From Hyposmocoma kahamanoa (taxonomy: Eukaryota > Arthropoda > Insecta > Lepidoptera > Cosmopterigidae): 64,000 bases of DNA. The notes beneath the pieces were generated by a model. It ran no database searches. It saw only the letters and a program-made list of their open reading frames with translations, and had not been told where the DNA came from. This document shows, in pieces, positions 1 to 11,789 of this stretch. The stretch spans positions 2,172,427-2,236,426 of the forward strand of contig NW_020653719.1 in the NCBI RefSeq assembly GCF_003589595.1. Direction: 5' to 3'. Made by a program: the position numbers and the translations under genes. How positions within the stretch are numbered: the first letter of the stretch is position 1; the number at the start of each line of letters is the position of its first letter.

Positions 1-42
1 GCGCAGACCTGGTGAGATACTTAACGTAGACTTCACTATTTA

Positions 43-563
43 GTAGCAGTAGAGCTCCGCGTGAAAGAGTTCATCCAGGGAAATACTGCCACGTTACCTA
101 TTTCTGCCACTGTGAGCATTACATTTCAGCTTAGAAGAGTAAGGGTGCTGGTGAATTGTTTTTTTTGTCTGACAACCACACCAATCGTCTGATCTCAAAC
201 TTGCTAGTTCCCTGTACTATGAGAACAGAACAGAATTCTGGTGCACTTCCCAGAACACCTACACCAGAACTAATTTAGAAAAGTTCATTTACCAAATTGA
301 TCCTACCGGGAATCGAACCTGGGGCCTCCGAATCCAGCACCCACAATGAATACCGTTAGGCCACCGAGGTTGTCAAATTACAAGGACATAGTACTTGTCA
401 ACTATACGTATCAGGGTGACGGACGCAGTGGCAGTGTTCCTCAGACTTTTGCGATTCAAAGCTCTGAGTGGCACTGTAACTGTATTCTTTTTGTGAAGGA
501 CATTCTGCCAACTGTAACAGTTATGGGTAGACGTGTGGCTTAACAACATGCGCACGTTTTGTT
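43..563 (+). repeat. SINE-A copy split by a SINE-B insertion
   Basis: SINE-A is the commonest repeat here: about 280 bp, starting 'agtagcagtagagctcc', with conserved blocks 'agtactgccacctta', 'attactgcgttccggtttt' and 'tcagggtgacgggcgcagtgg', and ending 'cgtcccgtcacttggtatc' plus an A run. Here 43-162 and 393-563 are the two halves, with SINE-B (163-392) between. The second half also holds an extra stretch of about 35 bp near 483-520. No tRNA-like A or B box is obvious in SINE-A, so 'SINE' is provisional. Confidence 0.75.
163..392 (-). mobile_element. SINE-B: tRNA-headed SINE inserted in SINE-A
   Basis: On the minus strand the head near 380 reads 'acctcggtggcctaacgg' (A-box-like) and then 'aggttcgattcccggtagg' (B-box-like), followed by a body with 'gaacttttctaaattagtt' and an A-rich tail at 163-171. 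Both flanks carry aatt/aaatta, a possible short target duplication. Confidence 0.75.
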
Positions 564-564
564 T

Positions 565-1270
565 GGGAAAAATAGAATGATTCTGAATTATTCAAAAGCA
601 TGCCAGGTGCTTAGGCAATAATAGTGGCTGTGCAATATGCATTTTATTAGGCCAGTACTTTATTCATTTTACAGTATCTTTCTGAAGCATCTTAAATATA
701 TAATTACCATCTCATTTGTATCAAGCACTACCAACGTTCAAACGACAATGTTTTCTGTGTCTGTGTGAAAAGCAATATCAGGATGCAGACTTTGCGCAAT
801 AGCTTGTGTTTGTGTATCTGTTCTGTGTATTTGTGTATATTTGGTATTGTGCAATTAAAATTTAATATTAATATTGTTATTATTATTCTATTTTATTATT
901 GTCATGTCGTAATGTTGGATGTATCAAATTTAATTTAATTTATTTAGTGTCTGATTGTGTTAGTATTTTAATTTTATTTATTTTTAATTGTGGTGTTCTA
1001 TTTTTATGACAGGCTGTGGCAGAATATCAGCCAGAGCTATGTACTAGTCCTGAGATGCTGAGTCATGGACCTCTTGAAATGCTTTTTTTTTTGGCCTATT
1101 TGTTTTAACTTTTTTCTATTACAATTTTTTCCTCTTTTTTCTGTTTTTTTTTTTTGTGTTTATGAACGAATTATTTAATATTTTATAATTGTTTCTATTT
1201 TATAATGTATTTTGCATGTCAAATAAAGACGATTTTATTTTTTATTTTATATGTCTCAAAGATCCCCACA
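565..1270. other. AT-rich stretch, probably ending in a retroelement 3' tail
   Basis: No gene seen. From about 1015 the text (gctgtggcagaatatcagcc, then long T runs and 'gtcaaataaagacgatttt') resembles a degraded polyadenylated non-LTR 3' end. Class unknown. Confidence 0.35.
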
Positions 1271-1274
1271 ATGA

Positions 1275-1440
1275 CATATTGCACTCCTCGCATTCAACAG
1301 ATTCCCGCGACCTTTACCAGGCCCTCGGTCCACCATGTGGGTGGTCTGCCCACGCTGCATCTTCTGGTACCTGGTCGCCACTCAAAAACTCTACGGTCGT
1401 ATTTCTACGGGCAATATGCCCCGCCTACTACCACTTAGTA
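1275..1440 (-). mobile_element. RTE-type non-LTR retrotransposon, C-terminal fragment
   Basis: On the minus strand a frame reads RVFEWRPGTRRCSVGRPPT and then W-T-x-x-LVKVAGI, matching the conserved 3' end of RTE-clade reverse transcriptase ORFs (EWRPRTG-x-R-x-VGRPPTRW). No RT active site is present, so this is a dead 5'-truncated copy. Confidence 0.6.
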
Positions 1441-1644
1441 CATTGGATTTCAGTCTTACAACTTGGAGAATTATTTGCCATATATTTAATAGTGGTTTAA
1501 CACTGCAAAAGACGGTGTTAAATCTATATTTAGAGGGGACCTGTGCCCAGAATTGGGATCTAATTTTTTGAAACTTAGCGGGCGTAGCACAACAATTCTA
1601 TAAAGTTTTATCGCTATCGGATGAATAATAATGTTAGAACGCAT

Positions 1645-1893
1645 ACGGAACAAACACAAACATTCATATATGTTCTATTTGTTCGTAGAAATTGTATTAC
1701 ATACAGATATAAAATTGATGTATTTTTAAACTCCTATATGATTATTTATTTATATATTTATAGTTTTTTAGTAGTTTACAATTTATTTACTGTGCATTGG
1801 CTACAACCAATATAGAAGTTTAAAAATATACGAATTTTCTATCTGTATGTAATACGAACAAATAGAACATGTATGAATATTTGTGTTCATTCG
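1645..1893. repeat. Foldback (MITE-like) element with ~75-bp arms
   Basis: The left arm 1648-1732 and right arm 1817-1893 are inverted copies ('ttctatttgttcgta', 'attacatacagata' and 'tatttttaaact' recur in reverse complement). The left arm has about 9 extra bases near 1686. The centre is AT-rich. No coding potential. Confidence 0.65.
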
Positions 1894-1894
1894 C

Positions 1895-2239
1895 CATCAG
1901 CTCAAAAAGGAAATAAATCATTTTTTCACAACACAATTTCGCAATTCAATCTTCGATTAAGGCACAATAGCACTATCCTATTCCACTTTAAACTAGATTT
2001 CACAAAATAATTGAAAGTCAAAATAAAAACGACACTTTTCCCTTCAAAAGGCCCAGAGCGAATCTCTTCTATATTAAGCGTATTCAGTGTTTCTATTTCC
2101 CATTACCCGTAATTGTCCATAATAACTGTGATCAAGAATAAAATTATAGTAAATATAATAAGCTGGATTTAATGAAATAGTATCATATTCTAACAAATAA
2201 TTAATTTCATTTAATTAATTTGAATTGAACTAGTTTCGA
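1895..2239. other. AT-rich, nothing recognised
   Basis: No open frame of note and no repeat family I recognise. Confidence 0.5.
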
Positions 2240-2600
2240 GACCTGCTGTGGTTGGCTGGTTGGGTAGGTAAATCAGGGGGTAACAAAGTCCTGGGTCGCG
2301 GATGACAGGCACGGGGAGTTCTCATCCGTCTTTTCATGCCCAAGGCGTATTAGGGGTGACTTCCTGTACTCCGATATATCCTCAACACTATACCAGAGTC
2401 CGTTGGGACTATTTTGGGAGAGTTCGCCGGGACAGCCGCTGAGGGGTTACGAAAGAGTAGCTGAGCTATTTCTCGCATTCTGACATTTATGCTGGCGCAG
2501 GAGTATTCCTGGATTTTAGTGAGTCCCACTAGAGGAAAACGGGGGAGGAGAGTCCCACAAAACCATCGCGCTTCCTAAGTATGGTGGTATGCGTAATATA
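2240..2600. other. GC-richer patch, possible retroelement 3' UTR
   Basis: It stands out from its AT-rich flanks and has no long frame. It could be untranslated sequence of a non-LTR element, but no diagnostic motif is seen. Confidence 0.25.
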
Positions 2601-3815
2601 TTTCCCAGAGTTATGAAAAGAAAAATAAACAAGAAAAAAAGAGAAATGAAGAAAAAGAAAATTTTAAGAAAGTTAATGTTAATTAATGTAAGTATGACAT
2701 TTTTCTGTAGTATTATGTGCTTCAAAATAACACTCACACATTAGTATAAGCAAAAAATTGCGTCCTTATTTTGTATAACATCTTTCTTTTTATATTATAT
2801 ATTATATTGTCCTAGTATGAATGTTGTGTACAATTATAATTGATTATCAGATTTATAATGTTACATATGTAGTAGTTCTGAGTATTATTATGTATATAGC
2901 TGTAATTGGGTGACAGTTTTATAGTGCTCTTTAAGAATGTTTTAGTATTTATGTTATATCTGATGTCTGTAACTGTACCAATAAAAAAACAAAACAAATT
3001 ATTTGTAGTTTCTTATCTGTTGTTGTACCATATAAAAGAAAGTAATTATCACAGACCGACTGAATTTAATGCAAATTGTAGAAAAGTAATGTACATTTTT
3101 GGCATTGCATTGCATTGTCATAATTTACAAAAAACACACTTCAAAGAATTAATAACACTGGATAAAGGATACTTAATGTTACCAAAACACACAGTACTTC
3201 TTCATTTCACACACTTATCTACTAGTAGAATGTTATAAGCATTTTTATAAAACGCCTAAAATCTCAGAAAAATAATGGAAAAACAAAGGGCCGCTATCAC
3301 CGATAATGCTATACATGCCCCGCAGAAAATGGAACACAGCTCTCGCGTTTTCAACAAAACATTCCGTATACATTGCTCCTGTACCACTAGCAACTGTAAG
3401 TATTTTTATAGTTACGTAGCGATGTATATTTTTCTGTGTATCTACAATTTAACAAATTTGAAACTTGTGTATTCAAGTAATTAAAGATATTCTACTTTGA
3501 TAGGCCGAGAGAGAGATTGGAAATTGCTTTCGGAAAATAAAAAAATATCATCATCATCATCGACCCATTTCGATTCATCCATAGAACAAAGATCTACGTG
3601 CAAGACTACTTGTTCTCAGGACATAGTACATTTCGTTCATTCTTCTTTGCTGCGGATGTCAGATCGACCGTTGTTCGATTTTATATTTGCGAAATGAAAT
3701 AATATACATATATAAATTCTCAAAACACCTTAACATAAGCCTTAGGTTAATTAACGAAATTGTTCTCGTAACGTACTTATTCTCTTTTCGCTACATAAAC
3801 ACATCGGACTCTGTT
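2601..3815. other. AT-rich stretch with (ATC)n microsatellite
   Basis: No gene recognised. 'accaataaaaaaac' near 2980 looks like a polyadenylated insertion end. A short (ATC)n run at 3548-3562 resembles the tail seen beside SINE-E copies. Confidence 0.4.
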
Positions 3816-3819
3816 CTTG

Positions 3820-4085
3820 GATGAGTCGATTTATACGTCTCACTGCTGGGCACGGGTCTCCTCTTAGCTGCGGGTTTAAGCTATAGTTGGCCCCCCCTAC
3901 TAATGTGGGTGGCCAACTTCGCAAGTTTTCCGAAGATTGTAAATATTTTTCGACGTGCACGGCCTTTGCCGAGAAGCTCATGGTTTCAAATTTAATTTAG
4001 CACACAAACTCAAAGAAACTAACAGGTGTGAGCCCGGATTCGTACCCACGGCCTCTGCTTGAGAGGCGGTAGGTCAAACCACCAT
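3820..4085 (-). mobile_element. SINE-E: tRNA-headed lepidopteran-type SINE
   Basis: On the plus strand it reads 'cactgctgggcacgggtctc' ... 'gagaagctcatggtttcaaa' ... 'gagcccggattcgtaccc' ... 'gaggcggtaggtcaaacc', i.e. the sense strand is minus with the tRNA-like head at 4085. This family is widespread in Lepidoptera. Other copies are at 32778, 34008, 34890 and 55270, all in this orientation. Confidence 0.8.
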
Positions 4086-4149
4086 ATATTTTTCCTTTTA
4101 ATATTTATAAACTTAACACTACAGAGTTCTTGTTGTGGGAGAAACAATA

Positions 4150-4325
4150 AATGAACCTCCGTTTTAAATTGTGTGGACTACCGTGACCATGGGGCCTGTA
4201 AAAGGTCTGACACGTTGGTTTGTTTGAAAAAACAAATATACGCGATTTAAATCCGGAAAAATAGTTTCATTTCCTCTGTGTGAACTAGTTTAGTGCCATC
4301 GACACATTGACGTTGACGTAACAAA
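4150..4325 (-). repeat. Repeat family D copy
   Basis: Contains 'caaatatacgcgatttaaat' then 'ccggaaaaatagtttcattt', a segment recurring at 11905-12025, 42712-42800 and 43400-43520. I know similar text from moth genomes but cannot assign its class. Confidence 0.55.
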
Positions 4326-4564
4326 ATTACAGAAACTTTGATTGTGGTTCATTTCTTATCGGTCATATCACCTCGCTAAAGTGAAAATGGGTAGGAAAAT
4401 TAAACAATAAATTTTAGAGTTGTCACAAAGTGCAGGCAATATTTGTAGGCAGATCAGTAAATCTGTAGATCAACACCTTTATTACGAATGAGCCAATGAA
4501 TCAGGGTGGCAAGGTACCATAGAAGAAGGCATCTATACCCAGCACTAAATGACTGTCAACTGAG

Positions 4565-4985
4565 ATAGTGGATATGGAGCCCCTTAGCCTACGGAGAGAC
4601 GTAGGTTCTCTGTATGTGTTCTACCATCTTTATAATGGGGAGTGCTCTGAGGAGCTTTTCAAACTGGTGCCATCATCTCGTTTCCACCATAGCACGACCC
4701 GCCAAAGGAGTAGAGTCCATCCCCACATCTTAGATGCCTGGCATCGTAACACCACGCGGGCATCGCGTGCGTTCCTTCCTCGAACCTGCAAGATGTGGAA
4801 TGATCTTCCTCCTGAAGTATTTCCTTTGCACTATGACATGGGGTTCTTCACAAAGCGTGTTTACGGGACTCTCAAAGGCTGGCAACGCTAAGGCAACTCA
4901 TCTGATGTTGCAAATGTCCATGGGTGACGATGACCACCTAATAATCAAGTGGCTCCCTTGTTTGCCTCCTTCGTTACATAAAAAA
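4565..4985 (+). mobile_element. Non-LTR retrotransposon, 3' end of ORF2
   Basis: The frame 4568-4891 encodes MDMEPLSLRRDVGSLYVFYH, then NGECSEELFKLVPSSRFHHS, RTCKMWNDLPPEVFP and MGFFTKRVYGTLKG. This C-terminal signature follows the reverse-transcriptase domain of many lepidopteran non-LTR elements (CR1/Jockey-like). A short 3' UTR and A-rich end follow to 4985. The copy is 5'-truncated and has no RT catalytic motif. Confidence 0.75.
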
Positions 4986-4990
4986 TAAAT

Positions 4991-5085
4991 ATTAATACAA
5001 AGATCGAACATTTAAAAAAAATATACGAACTAAAATACCAAATAAGCCACGAAACGAACCAGCGGACCTCACGAATTTTTCTAAA
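4991..5085 (-). mobile_element. SINE-F copy (antisense)
   Basis: Reverse complement reads 'attcgtgaggtccgctggtt' then 'cgtttcgtggcttatttggt', matching the better copy at 9218-9356, but lacks the T-arm-like part. Confidence 0.6.
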
Positions 5086-5262
5086 GAATGTGCTTATAAG
5101 TTACCCGATACAATACACTTTATTCCATCATAAAAAAACACTGACAACATGTAAAATAAAAGTCTAAAACGAATTATTTAAGAATAAAATATCTAATCTT
5201 GTACATAATTTTTTTGAGTTAGTCCAGTGAAGTTCTGCCACCTTATCTATTAATTTAATTGT

Positions 5263-5312
5263 AGGCAGGTGACTAGTCAACATATGATTCAGGGTGACGG
5301 GCACAGTGGCTC
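5263..5312 (+). repeat. SINE-A fragment
   Basis: 'ctagtcaacatatgattcag' and 'ggtgacgggcacagtggc' match the SINE-A middle. It runs straight into the microsatellite. Confidence 0.6.
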
Positions 5313-5327
5313 GTCGCTTATTATTAT

Positions 5328-5425
5328 AATACATACACACACACACACACACATATATGTATATATGTATACATGTATATATATATATATATATATAAAT
5401 AAGTATATATCTCTATCTATATATT
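5328..5425. repeat. Compound microsatellite (CA)n-(TA)n
   Basis: About ten CA units, then mixed ATGTAT, then roughly a dozen TA units and a TCTA tract. Confidence 0.9.
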
Positions 5426-5429
5426 CGTA

Positions 5430-6060
5430 TGTGGATTTCTCTTTAAGTACTACAGAGAACACGCAAAATTTTTGCTGCGCCTCTCGCTACCCGTCAGTCG
5501 CCATCGGGCGCTTGTCGACGTGGGATCTGACTCAAATTTTCTCCGCTTGTTTTTATTTTATTCATATTGATTTACAGCGCGCGGATTGCGGGAAGCAAGA
5601 GGCGACATCCGCTCACATTTCACCTCCAACAATCCCATCTTCTCCCATCCATTGAAATACCTCGCCCTAAACCCTTCTCCTGAAAAGTTGTCATTTCGCA
5701 GATGTGACCTTATTGTTTGGAGGATTAGCCGTGGAGTTTTTCAGATTTTCTAACCGCAAAATTCATTTACAATCTCAAAAAAGTACTTCAAAGTGCTAGA
5801 CATACAAAGGTTCTACGTTTTATCAGTAAAACGCTAAATTCTGCGTGTCTAAAGGTGTTATATACAAACCGTTATATACTGTATTCTCGGGCGGAGGCAA
5901 TCTTTATCAGGGCAGTCAATGAACGACGGGCATCCTACGCCCTTCATTTTACGCCCAACGATGTTCACCGTTTTTTTATATGGTGGTTGTTTTTTATGTC
6001 CAAATACTTACTTACTTTTGTACAAGTTAATTAGGTGGTTTAGGGACCAATAGGCCTGAA
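5430..6060. other. No feature recognised
   Basis: Mixed-composition intergenic DNA with no convincing ORF. Confidence 0.4.
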
Positions 6061-6063
6061 TCA

Positions 6064-6344
6064 GATTTTTTTATGATACCAAGTGACAGGACGAACAAGT
6101 CGTGCTTCTGGTGGTAAGCGACACGCCTGTCCATAACAATTTTACTGGCACTGCCACTGCGCCCCCCACACTGGGTCATAAGTTGATAAGTTCCATGTCA
6201 TTACACGTGTAATTTCAACAACACCCTTACCCTTCAAAACCGGAACTCAATAATGCTGACATTACTGCTTGGCGGCAGAAGTAGGTAAGGTGGGAGTACT
6301 TCCCTGGACGGACTCTTTCACAATGAGCTCTACTGCTGCTGGAT
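6064..6344 (-). repeat. SINE-A, near full length
   Basis: The plus strand begins with a T run and 'atgataccaagtgac' (the complement of the A-tailed 3' end) and finishes 'gagctctactgctgct'. Sense is minus. The 'tggcactgccactgcgcc' and 'aataatgctgacattactgc' blocks are present. Confidence 0.8.
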
Positions 6345-7440
6345 TTCATTCATGGTATCTTTAATCCTAAAAAAGTTGTAATTTTGCAATTATGTCCTTC
6401 TTACACCAAGTGTGCGAAATAGATAAATAGATGAGTTTAATATTTTCTATAATTAATAATTTACAATAACGTTACTAATGGCTTTAAAATATGACCAAGA
6501 TATGTATTAAACACAATAAACGACGTGACGTATTTAGAGCAGGTTAAATATTTTGTACAGGGTAAAGTGACTCATATTCAGTAGTAACATACATTTCTTG
6601 ATGCTAAAGTTAATGCTGGGTAGGCAAACCTAACTACAGGAAAAGTATAATCTCTAAGCGTAGAATACATTGCCGAAAATAAGGAATAAATAAATATACT
6701 TGTAGATAAGTTTATTGACGATCGATTTTGCCGTCGCCTCGACCTCTAGATAAAGTGCTCGGTTTTCCATTTTCCTTTTCTCTTTTCTATTATTTACAGT
6801 CTTATTTTATTCTCTGTTAAGTAGGTTTGAGCTTTATTTAGGTACTTGAACACCTAAGCCTTTAACAGATAATCTATAGCCTTTAGTATGTAAATGGAGG
6901 AAGCAATAGAAATATATTAGGATCGTAGTAAATGGCAGTGCGAAGACGTCTCCTTCTCCATCTGGAGATAGATGTGACAGACATAGATATGTCTGGAAAA
7001 TAAATTCGCTAGTACTTGGTAAGCGGTTTATCTGTCTAAGTAAATAGACAATCACATTATCATAATGTATTACCTGCCTTATCATTATTGATTACCAGAT
7101 TTTAAAATTTGGGTATAACCGTACTGCATAGCGAAATACTTGAATGTAAACAATTCAGGACTACGTGATACGTTTGGAGACTAAATAAGGAACTAGATTT
7201 GCGGAGAATAATATCCTGTATAAGTAATGGAGTGGCTTTATTGAAGTAAACGTGACAGGCGATGGACAGTGCGTCTACATGATACTCGCATTGCAACCGA
7301 ATGGAATTTCAGTTCGACACCGTCATTTTTTACGCCATTGCTCTGCTAAAGGAAAACCAAAACTTGTATACCCCAAGATTGGCTGGTTAGATAATACTTA
7401 TAAGGTGATTGAAAATACATTACATTTTAATTGAATACAT
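6345..7440. other. No feature recognised
   Basis: AT-rich intergenic sequence; short frames only, none resembling a known protein. Confidence 0.4.
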
Positions 7441-7444
7441 TTTA

Positions 7445-7730
7445 AGCAGCAGTAGCGCTCCTTGTGAAAGAGTTCGTCTAGGGAAGTACTGCCACCTTAC
7501 CTATTTCTGCCGCCAAGCAGTAATGTTAGCATTACTGCGTTCTGGTTTGGAGGGTGCTGGTGAAATTATAGGCACCTGAAACTTGTCAACTTATGTCTCA
7601 GGGTGACAGGCGCAGTGGCAGTGACCTTTGCGATTTAAAACTCTGGGTGGCACTGCAACTGTTATGGATAGGCGTGACGCCAACCACCAGCGCACGACTT
7701 GTTCGCCCCGCGGTGGTATATTAAAAAATA
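7445..7730 (+). repeat. SINE-A, near full length
   Basis: Runs from 'agcagtagcgctccttgtga' to 'gcgcacgacttgttcgcccc', then 'ggtatattaaaaaatata' as an A-rich end. Confidence 0.8.
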
Positions 7731-8319
7731 TATAGAGCAGGGTTACCAGCAGAGGAACATGGAGGAGGAAAATGCTGGACTTTTGTGTGTGCTTTTACTT
7801 ATTACAAAAGTTAAGAGACTATGAGAAAAAAGAAAAATAAACATAAAAATATAAAATATTTTTATAAACAATTTCTTGCGTGGACTCTACGTAAAAATAA
7901 AGATATAAAATTTATGTGTTTGTTTGTCTGGTACCCAGTTCGGAATCGGAGATATTGCAACCATAGAGTGTAGTAAAAAATATTGGAAATATCTAACATG
8001 TTCATCGTCTGGTTTGGTGTCGGTGATCGCCAAAAATTCTATTTTAATTATTATTAATATAATATAATATTCCTTCGATCCAGTTGGACTAGAACCGGCG
8101 AACTAGCCATACCGTAGCTGATTATAACAAACTAGAGGAGTAATTTTACAAAGTTAATTTTATTGTCAGAGTAGTAAAACAACGTGACATTCACTTATTA
8201 TCACTACAAATACACAGCCACGCGAGGTGCATTCTGACTGTAAATGTAGAATAACAGTTTATATGAATTTGGTGCGACGGCATCTTGACAGCCGACTGCT
8301 GGTGCAGTTTGCCTGCAAG
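7731..8319. other. No gene; degraded repeat end
   Basis: AT-rich. 8095-8150 ('aactagaggagtaatttta') resembles the 3' part of SINE-F also seen at 8980 and 33085. Confidence 0.35.
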
Positions 8320-8940
8320 TGCTGTGACGATGTGACCTCCTTACAACGTCATCCCACCTTTTTATCATCTTTTCTTTTGATTCCTGGCTACTTGTTTTCA
8401 AATTTTGAATCGTTCTTTAATTCCTTTGCTTCGCCATTCTCTTTTTGTTTCGTTCCGTCGTCACTCCCTGCTCAATCGCGGTAGTGTAAAGAGGGTCGTA
8501 GCTTGGGTTAGCGTGAGGCACTTTTTAAAGATAAAACAGGACTATATCCATGAAATAAATATTTATTGTGTATTTTTAGTTCGAAACCTATTCTAGAACA
8601 ACCAAGATATTCTTCTTTTTCAATCCTTTTTTTATATAATTCTAAACTCAAACCTTTATTCATTCAGCCAGCACTAATACCAACCATAATGCCTAGTCTA
8701 CAGTAGCGAGCAGTTCAACTATAATTCTTACTTGCGTCTAGTTTTGATCCTTTTACCAGTTCTCAACCTAAATCATGTGTCAATTTTAATACCAATCTGT
8801 AATTCTGTATAACTCGGCTTTTTGGGGCTAAGTGTCTCCTTTATATTCATCCATAAGCATACCCGTATGTAATTAAGTTAGGAGTGTTTTATAGAATTGT
8901 ACCTGTTCTTATATAACTTTTTTTGTTATAGCCTAGGAAT
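8320..8940 (+). repeat. Interspersed repeat G, copy 1
   Basis: Shares 'gtgacgatgtgacctcc', 'ttttcaaattttgaatcgtt' and 'cgtcgtcactccctgct' with 17390-17790. Probably the 3' region of a larger element; class unknown. Confidence 0.55.
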
Positions 8941-9030
8941 TTTTTCTGAGTGCTAATCTTTAAAAATAAATCTTTGTATTAATAATTATAACAAACTAGT
9001 GGAGTAATTTCACAAAAAATAATTGAATAT
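8930..9030 (+). repeat. SINE-F 3' part
   Basis: 'aggaattttttctgagtg' and 'tctttgtattaataattata' are the same as the 3' part of the copy at 9218-9356. Confidence 0.55.
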
Positions 9031-9217
9031 CAATTCAATAAAAATTTAATTAATACAGTGAATAGCGACATCTCTCGCCAGGACTGGTGGCTGTAAAGGT
9101 ACTAACTAGGTGATAAATCTGTCATGGATTTCTCATAGATTTCTCATAGATGGCGCTACGACTAAAAAGTCGTTGAAAAACCAAATACAAAGACACTACG
9201 CAAACACATAGAAAATT

Positions 9218-9356
9218 CGTGAGGTCCGTTGGTTCGTTCCGTGGCTTAGTTGGTATAGCGTCTGGCACGGTATGCAAGAAGACGTCGGTTCAAATCCGAC
9301 AGGATCGAAGGAATTTTTTCTGAGTGTTCGATCTTTGTATTAATAATTATAACAAA
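9218..9356 (+). mobile_element. SINE-F: tRNA-headed SINE
   Basis: The head reads 'ccgtggcttagttggtatag' (A-box/D-arm) and 'gtcggttcaaatccgacagg' (B-box/T-arm, perfect 5-bp stem). The body shared with other copies follows: 'ttctgagtgttcgatctttg'. A true tRNA gene is unlikely because acceptor-stem pairing is imperfect, the anticodon arm does not fold well and the unit is repeated. Confidence 0.7.
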
Positions 9357-10020
9357 TTTATGTAATGTAATTAATTATCATGTTGGCTTAAAAAAATCAT
9401 AAAATATCATTCACTAATGATGCAATAAGGAAGTCGTACGAAAATAAATTTTCGACTCACATGTTAAAGATTAAATTTGTTTAACAAATTTTCTTCATAC
9501 TGATCGACTTAAAACCAAATAGTCGGTTAAGGACTCAGGCACTTAGTTCATCGACTGTATTCATTTGATATTACTGTTACTAAATAGTGTACAGTTGTGT
9601 ACCGATGCCAGTTCAAAGACTTAAAGTTTTTCTTCATTTTCTACCTAGAGTCTGCCAGCGAATGACAAAACAAAGGTAATTACCTAATTTTCAGGTTGAA
9701 CTCGGTGAGCATAATAAATGAAAACCTCAAAATAGAAACTGCATTTGTGATGAGCCATTTCTGTGTTCTCTTTATAACTGGAAATTTCAGATCCTATATT
9801 ATTCCTATTTTAAATATGTTTCATCAAAAAATCCGTTCATTTCAAACAGGTTAATTTCGTTTCGAAAATGAAGGAGTAAAAAAGTTTTTTATTATTAGCA
9901 CAGTTTCACAAACTATCAAAATTTATTATTCAAATTGTACGTCATTTTCATGGCGTTGTTTTGGTAAAGTACTTGTGTATATCTAAAGACGAATTATGGT
10001 GACACGATATAACGCTGGAA
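9357..10020. other. No feature recognised
   Basis: AT-rich, no ORF of interest. Confidence 0.4.
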
Positions 10021-10275
10021 AATACGTTACGCAAACCACTCGGCTCGGGGGACCATCGACCAGTTATATGGACTCCCAGTCGGTAGTCCCATATACCCAC
10101 TAAAATCCAGCAGTTAGTGCTATCGCCATACTACTGGGACGTTTCGGCGGATGGCCCACTGGGAGCGGGTCCAAGCCGCTGGAACCCCAGCTTACGCCTA
10201 ATCCCCCGATAATGGAAAGGGGAAGGCGGAATCAAATTATGCAATTCCATCGCACAGCACACACAGCACTGTTCA
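10021..10275 (-). mobile_element. LINE 3' fragment, antisense
   Basis: 10188-10270 ('ggaaaggggaaggcggaatc', 'atgcaattccatcgcaca') matches the element at 28236-28709. The GC-rich 10021-10187 may be the same insertion or another one. Confidence 0.5.
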
Positions 10276-10781
10276 GCGATTTAAGCGTGATCGTAACATA
10301 CAGAGTTACTTCCGCATTTGTTATATTGGTTTGGATAATGAAGAATTAATTAATAAATTAATTCAACTTAATAATGTATAATTTGGTACAGAAGAATTTA
10401 CTTTTGTGTAAAAAATATCTTACTTTTAGATAAAATCTCAAAATGAATTTCTAAAAATAAATAAAATTGCAAAATTTCTTAATTAAGACATCTTTTCGTT
10501 TCCTTTGAACTGTATTATATATATATAAATTTACAATCAAATCTCAATAAATCTAAAAGCATGCATATTGTTGAGGCTAACTCGATGTTGAAAGATTTTA
10601 ATTTATTTGATAGGAAAGTTTTTATTAAACGTTATTGTTTCATATTTTCATTTTTTTTATTAGGCTAAATATACACATGCATAAATTAACACTTGATTAT
10701 TTTAACCAATGGAACCTGTGTCTTATTCCTGATACGATTCAGCTCATTCTAAATACAGCTGTTCACTATATAATATACCGC
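10276..10781. other. No feature recognised
   Basis: AT-rich; small frames only. Confidence 0.4.
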
Positions 10782-10980
10782 AGACAACTACGCTTATTAC
10801 CTGATCTCAAACTGAAGATTTTACTTTACTATGAGTACCAGAGTAACGGAATTCGTTCCGCGACACTACCCAGAACACCCAGACCACAACCAATTTAGAA
10901 GTTTCTTTTTCCAATTTGAACGTTCGAACCCGTGACCTCCTCGTCCAGCATCTACAGTGCAAGCCATTGCCACTAAGGCT
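10782..10980 (-). mobile_element. SINE-B copy
   Basis: Contains 'actatgagtaccagag', 'acccagaacacccagacc' and 'gaacgttcgaacccgtgacc' (B-box complement), ending in 'cattgccactaaggc'. Confidence 0.7.
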
Positions 10981-10984
10981 TTTG

Positions 10985-11785
10985 TTGTTGTTCCGAGCTA
11001 ATCAAGCACATTATAGCAGCAAGAATTTTTACGTAATAAATTTAATCACAGTGACTTGATTAAAGTGAAAAGATTAAATTAATATTATTAACTATTTTGA
11101 TTTGTGTCACCATTCTTGAAAAATTGTGAATGTGAACAGATATTTATTTACAAGTAGCAACGCCTAGAGTTTCTTTTTCATTTATTATTATGAAAACCTC
11201 TCTTACGATATAAGAGCGGCGTTTAATCAATACATATGTCGATTATAAATATAATTTGCATATTATATCTGAAAAACAAAGATATTCCGTTTTTAATTTT
11301 CGGTGTCAAAAATTATACTAAATAATATGTAGCCTGGCTGCGGAGCGTAGCTACTTATGTGACCTAGCGGGAAGGATAAAGCGATTCCTAGAAATAGGTC
11401 CTTACTGCTACACTGGCCGATTTATGTCTCTTCTTCTGAAATCAATGTCTAGCTGTTAGGCACTCTGGGCACTAGCAAACGAACACATGTTCTTTTGTAA
11501 AATATACATGTGGATTTCATAAGGAAACGAAAATGAATACTCGTGCTATTTATCACCAAAGTGGACGCTTTACCACCTAATTGGTTGTTTTTAAACAACC
11601 AAAGGCGTTTAATGAATAGATAAAAAGGTCAACAAAACAAGAGATGGGACAAACTACAACCTTCGCTTGCAAACTTAACTGTTTTAGTAGGCTTGAAGAT
11701 TTCTTATAGTAAGTAAGTGCTCATGTGCATCTGTTTTTTTGATAATAAAAATAAATAATTAAATAATAAATAGTACGTTATTTAT
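10985..11785. other. No feature recognised
   Basis: Intergenic; no gene or known repeat identified. Confidence 0.4.
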
Positions 11786-11789
11786 ACAC

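Noticed and set aside
5164..5655. Frames of 62 and 128 codons over the microsatellite
   Set aside because: Their length comes from (CA)n/(TA)n translation; no protein-like content outside the repeat.
9240..9310. A genuine tRNA gene
   Set aside because: D-arm and T-arm look good, but acceptor pairing is imperfect, the anticodon arm is poor, and the body recurs at 4991 and 8930; it is a SINE head.
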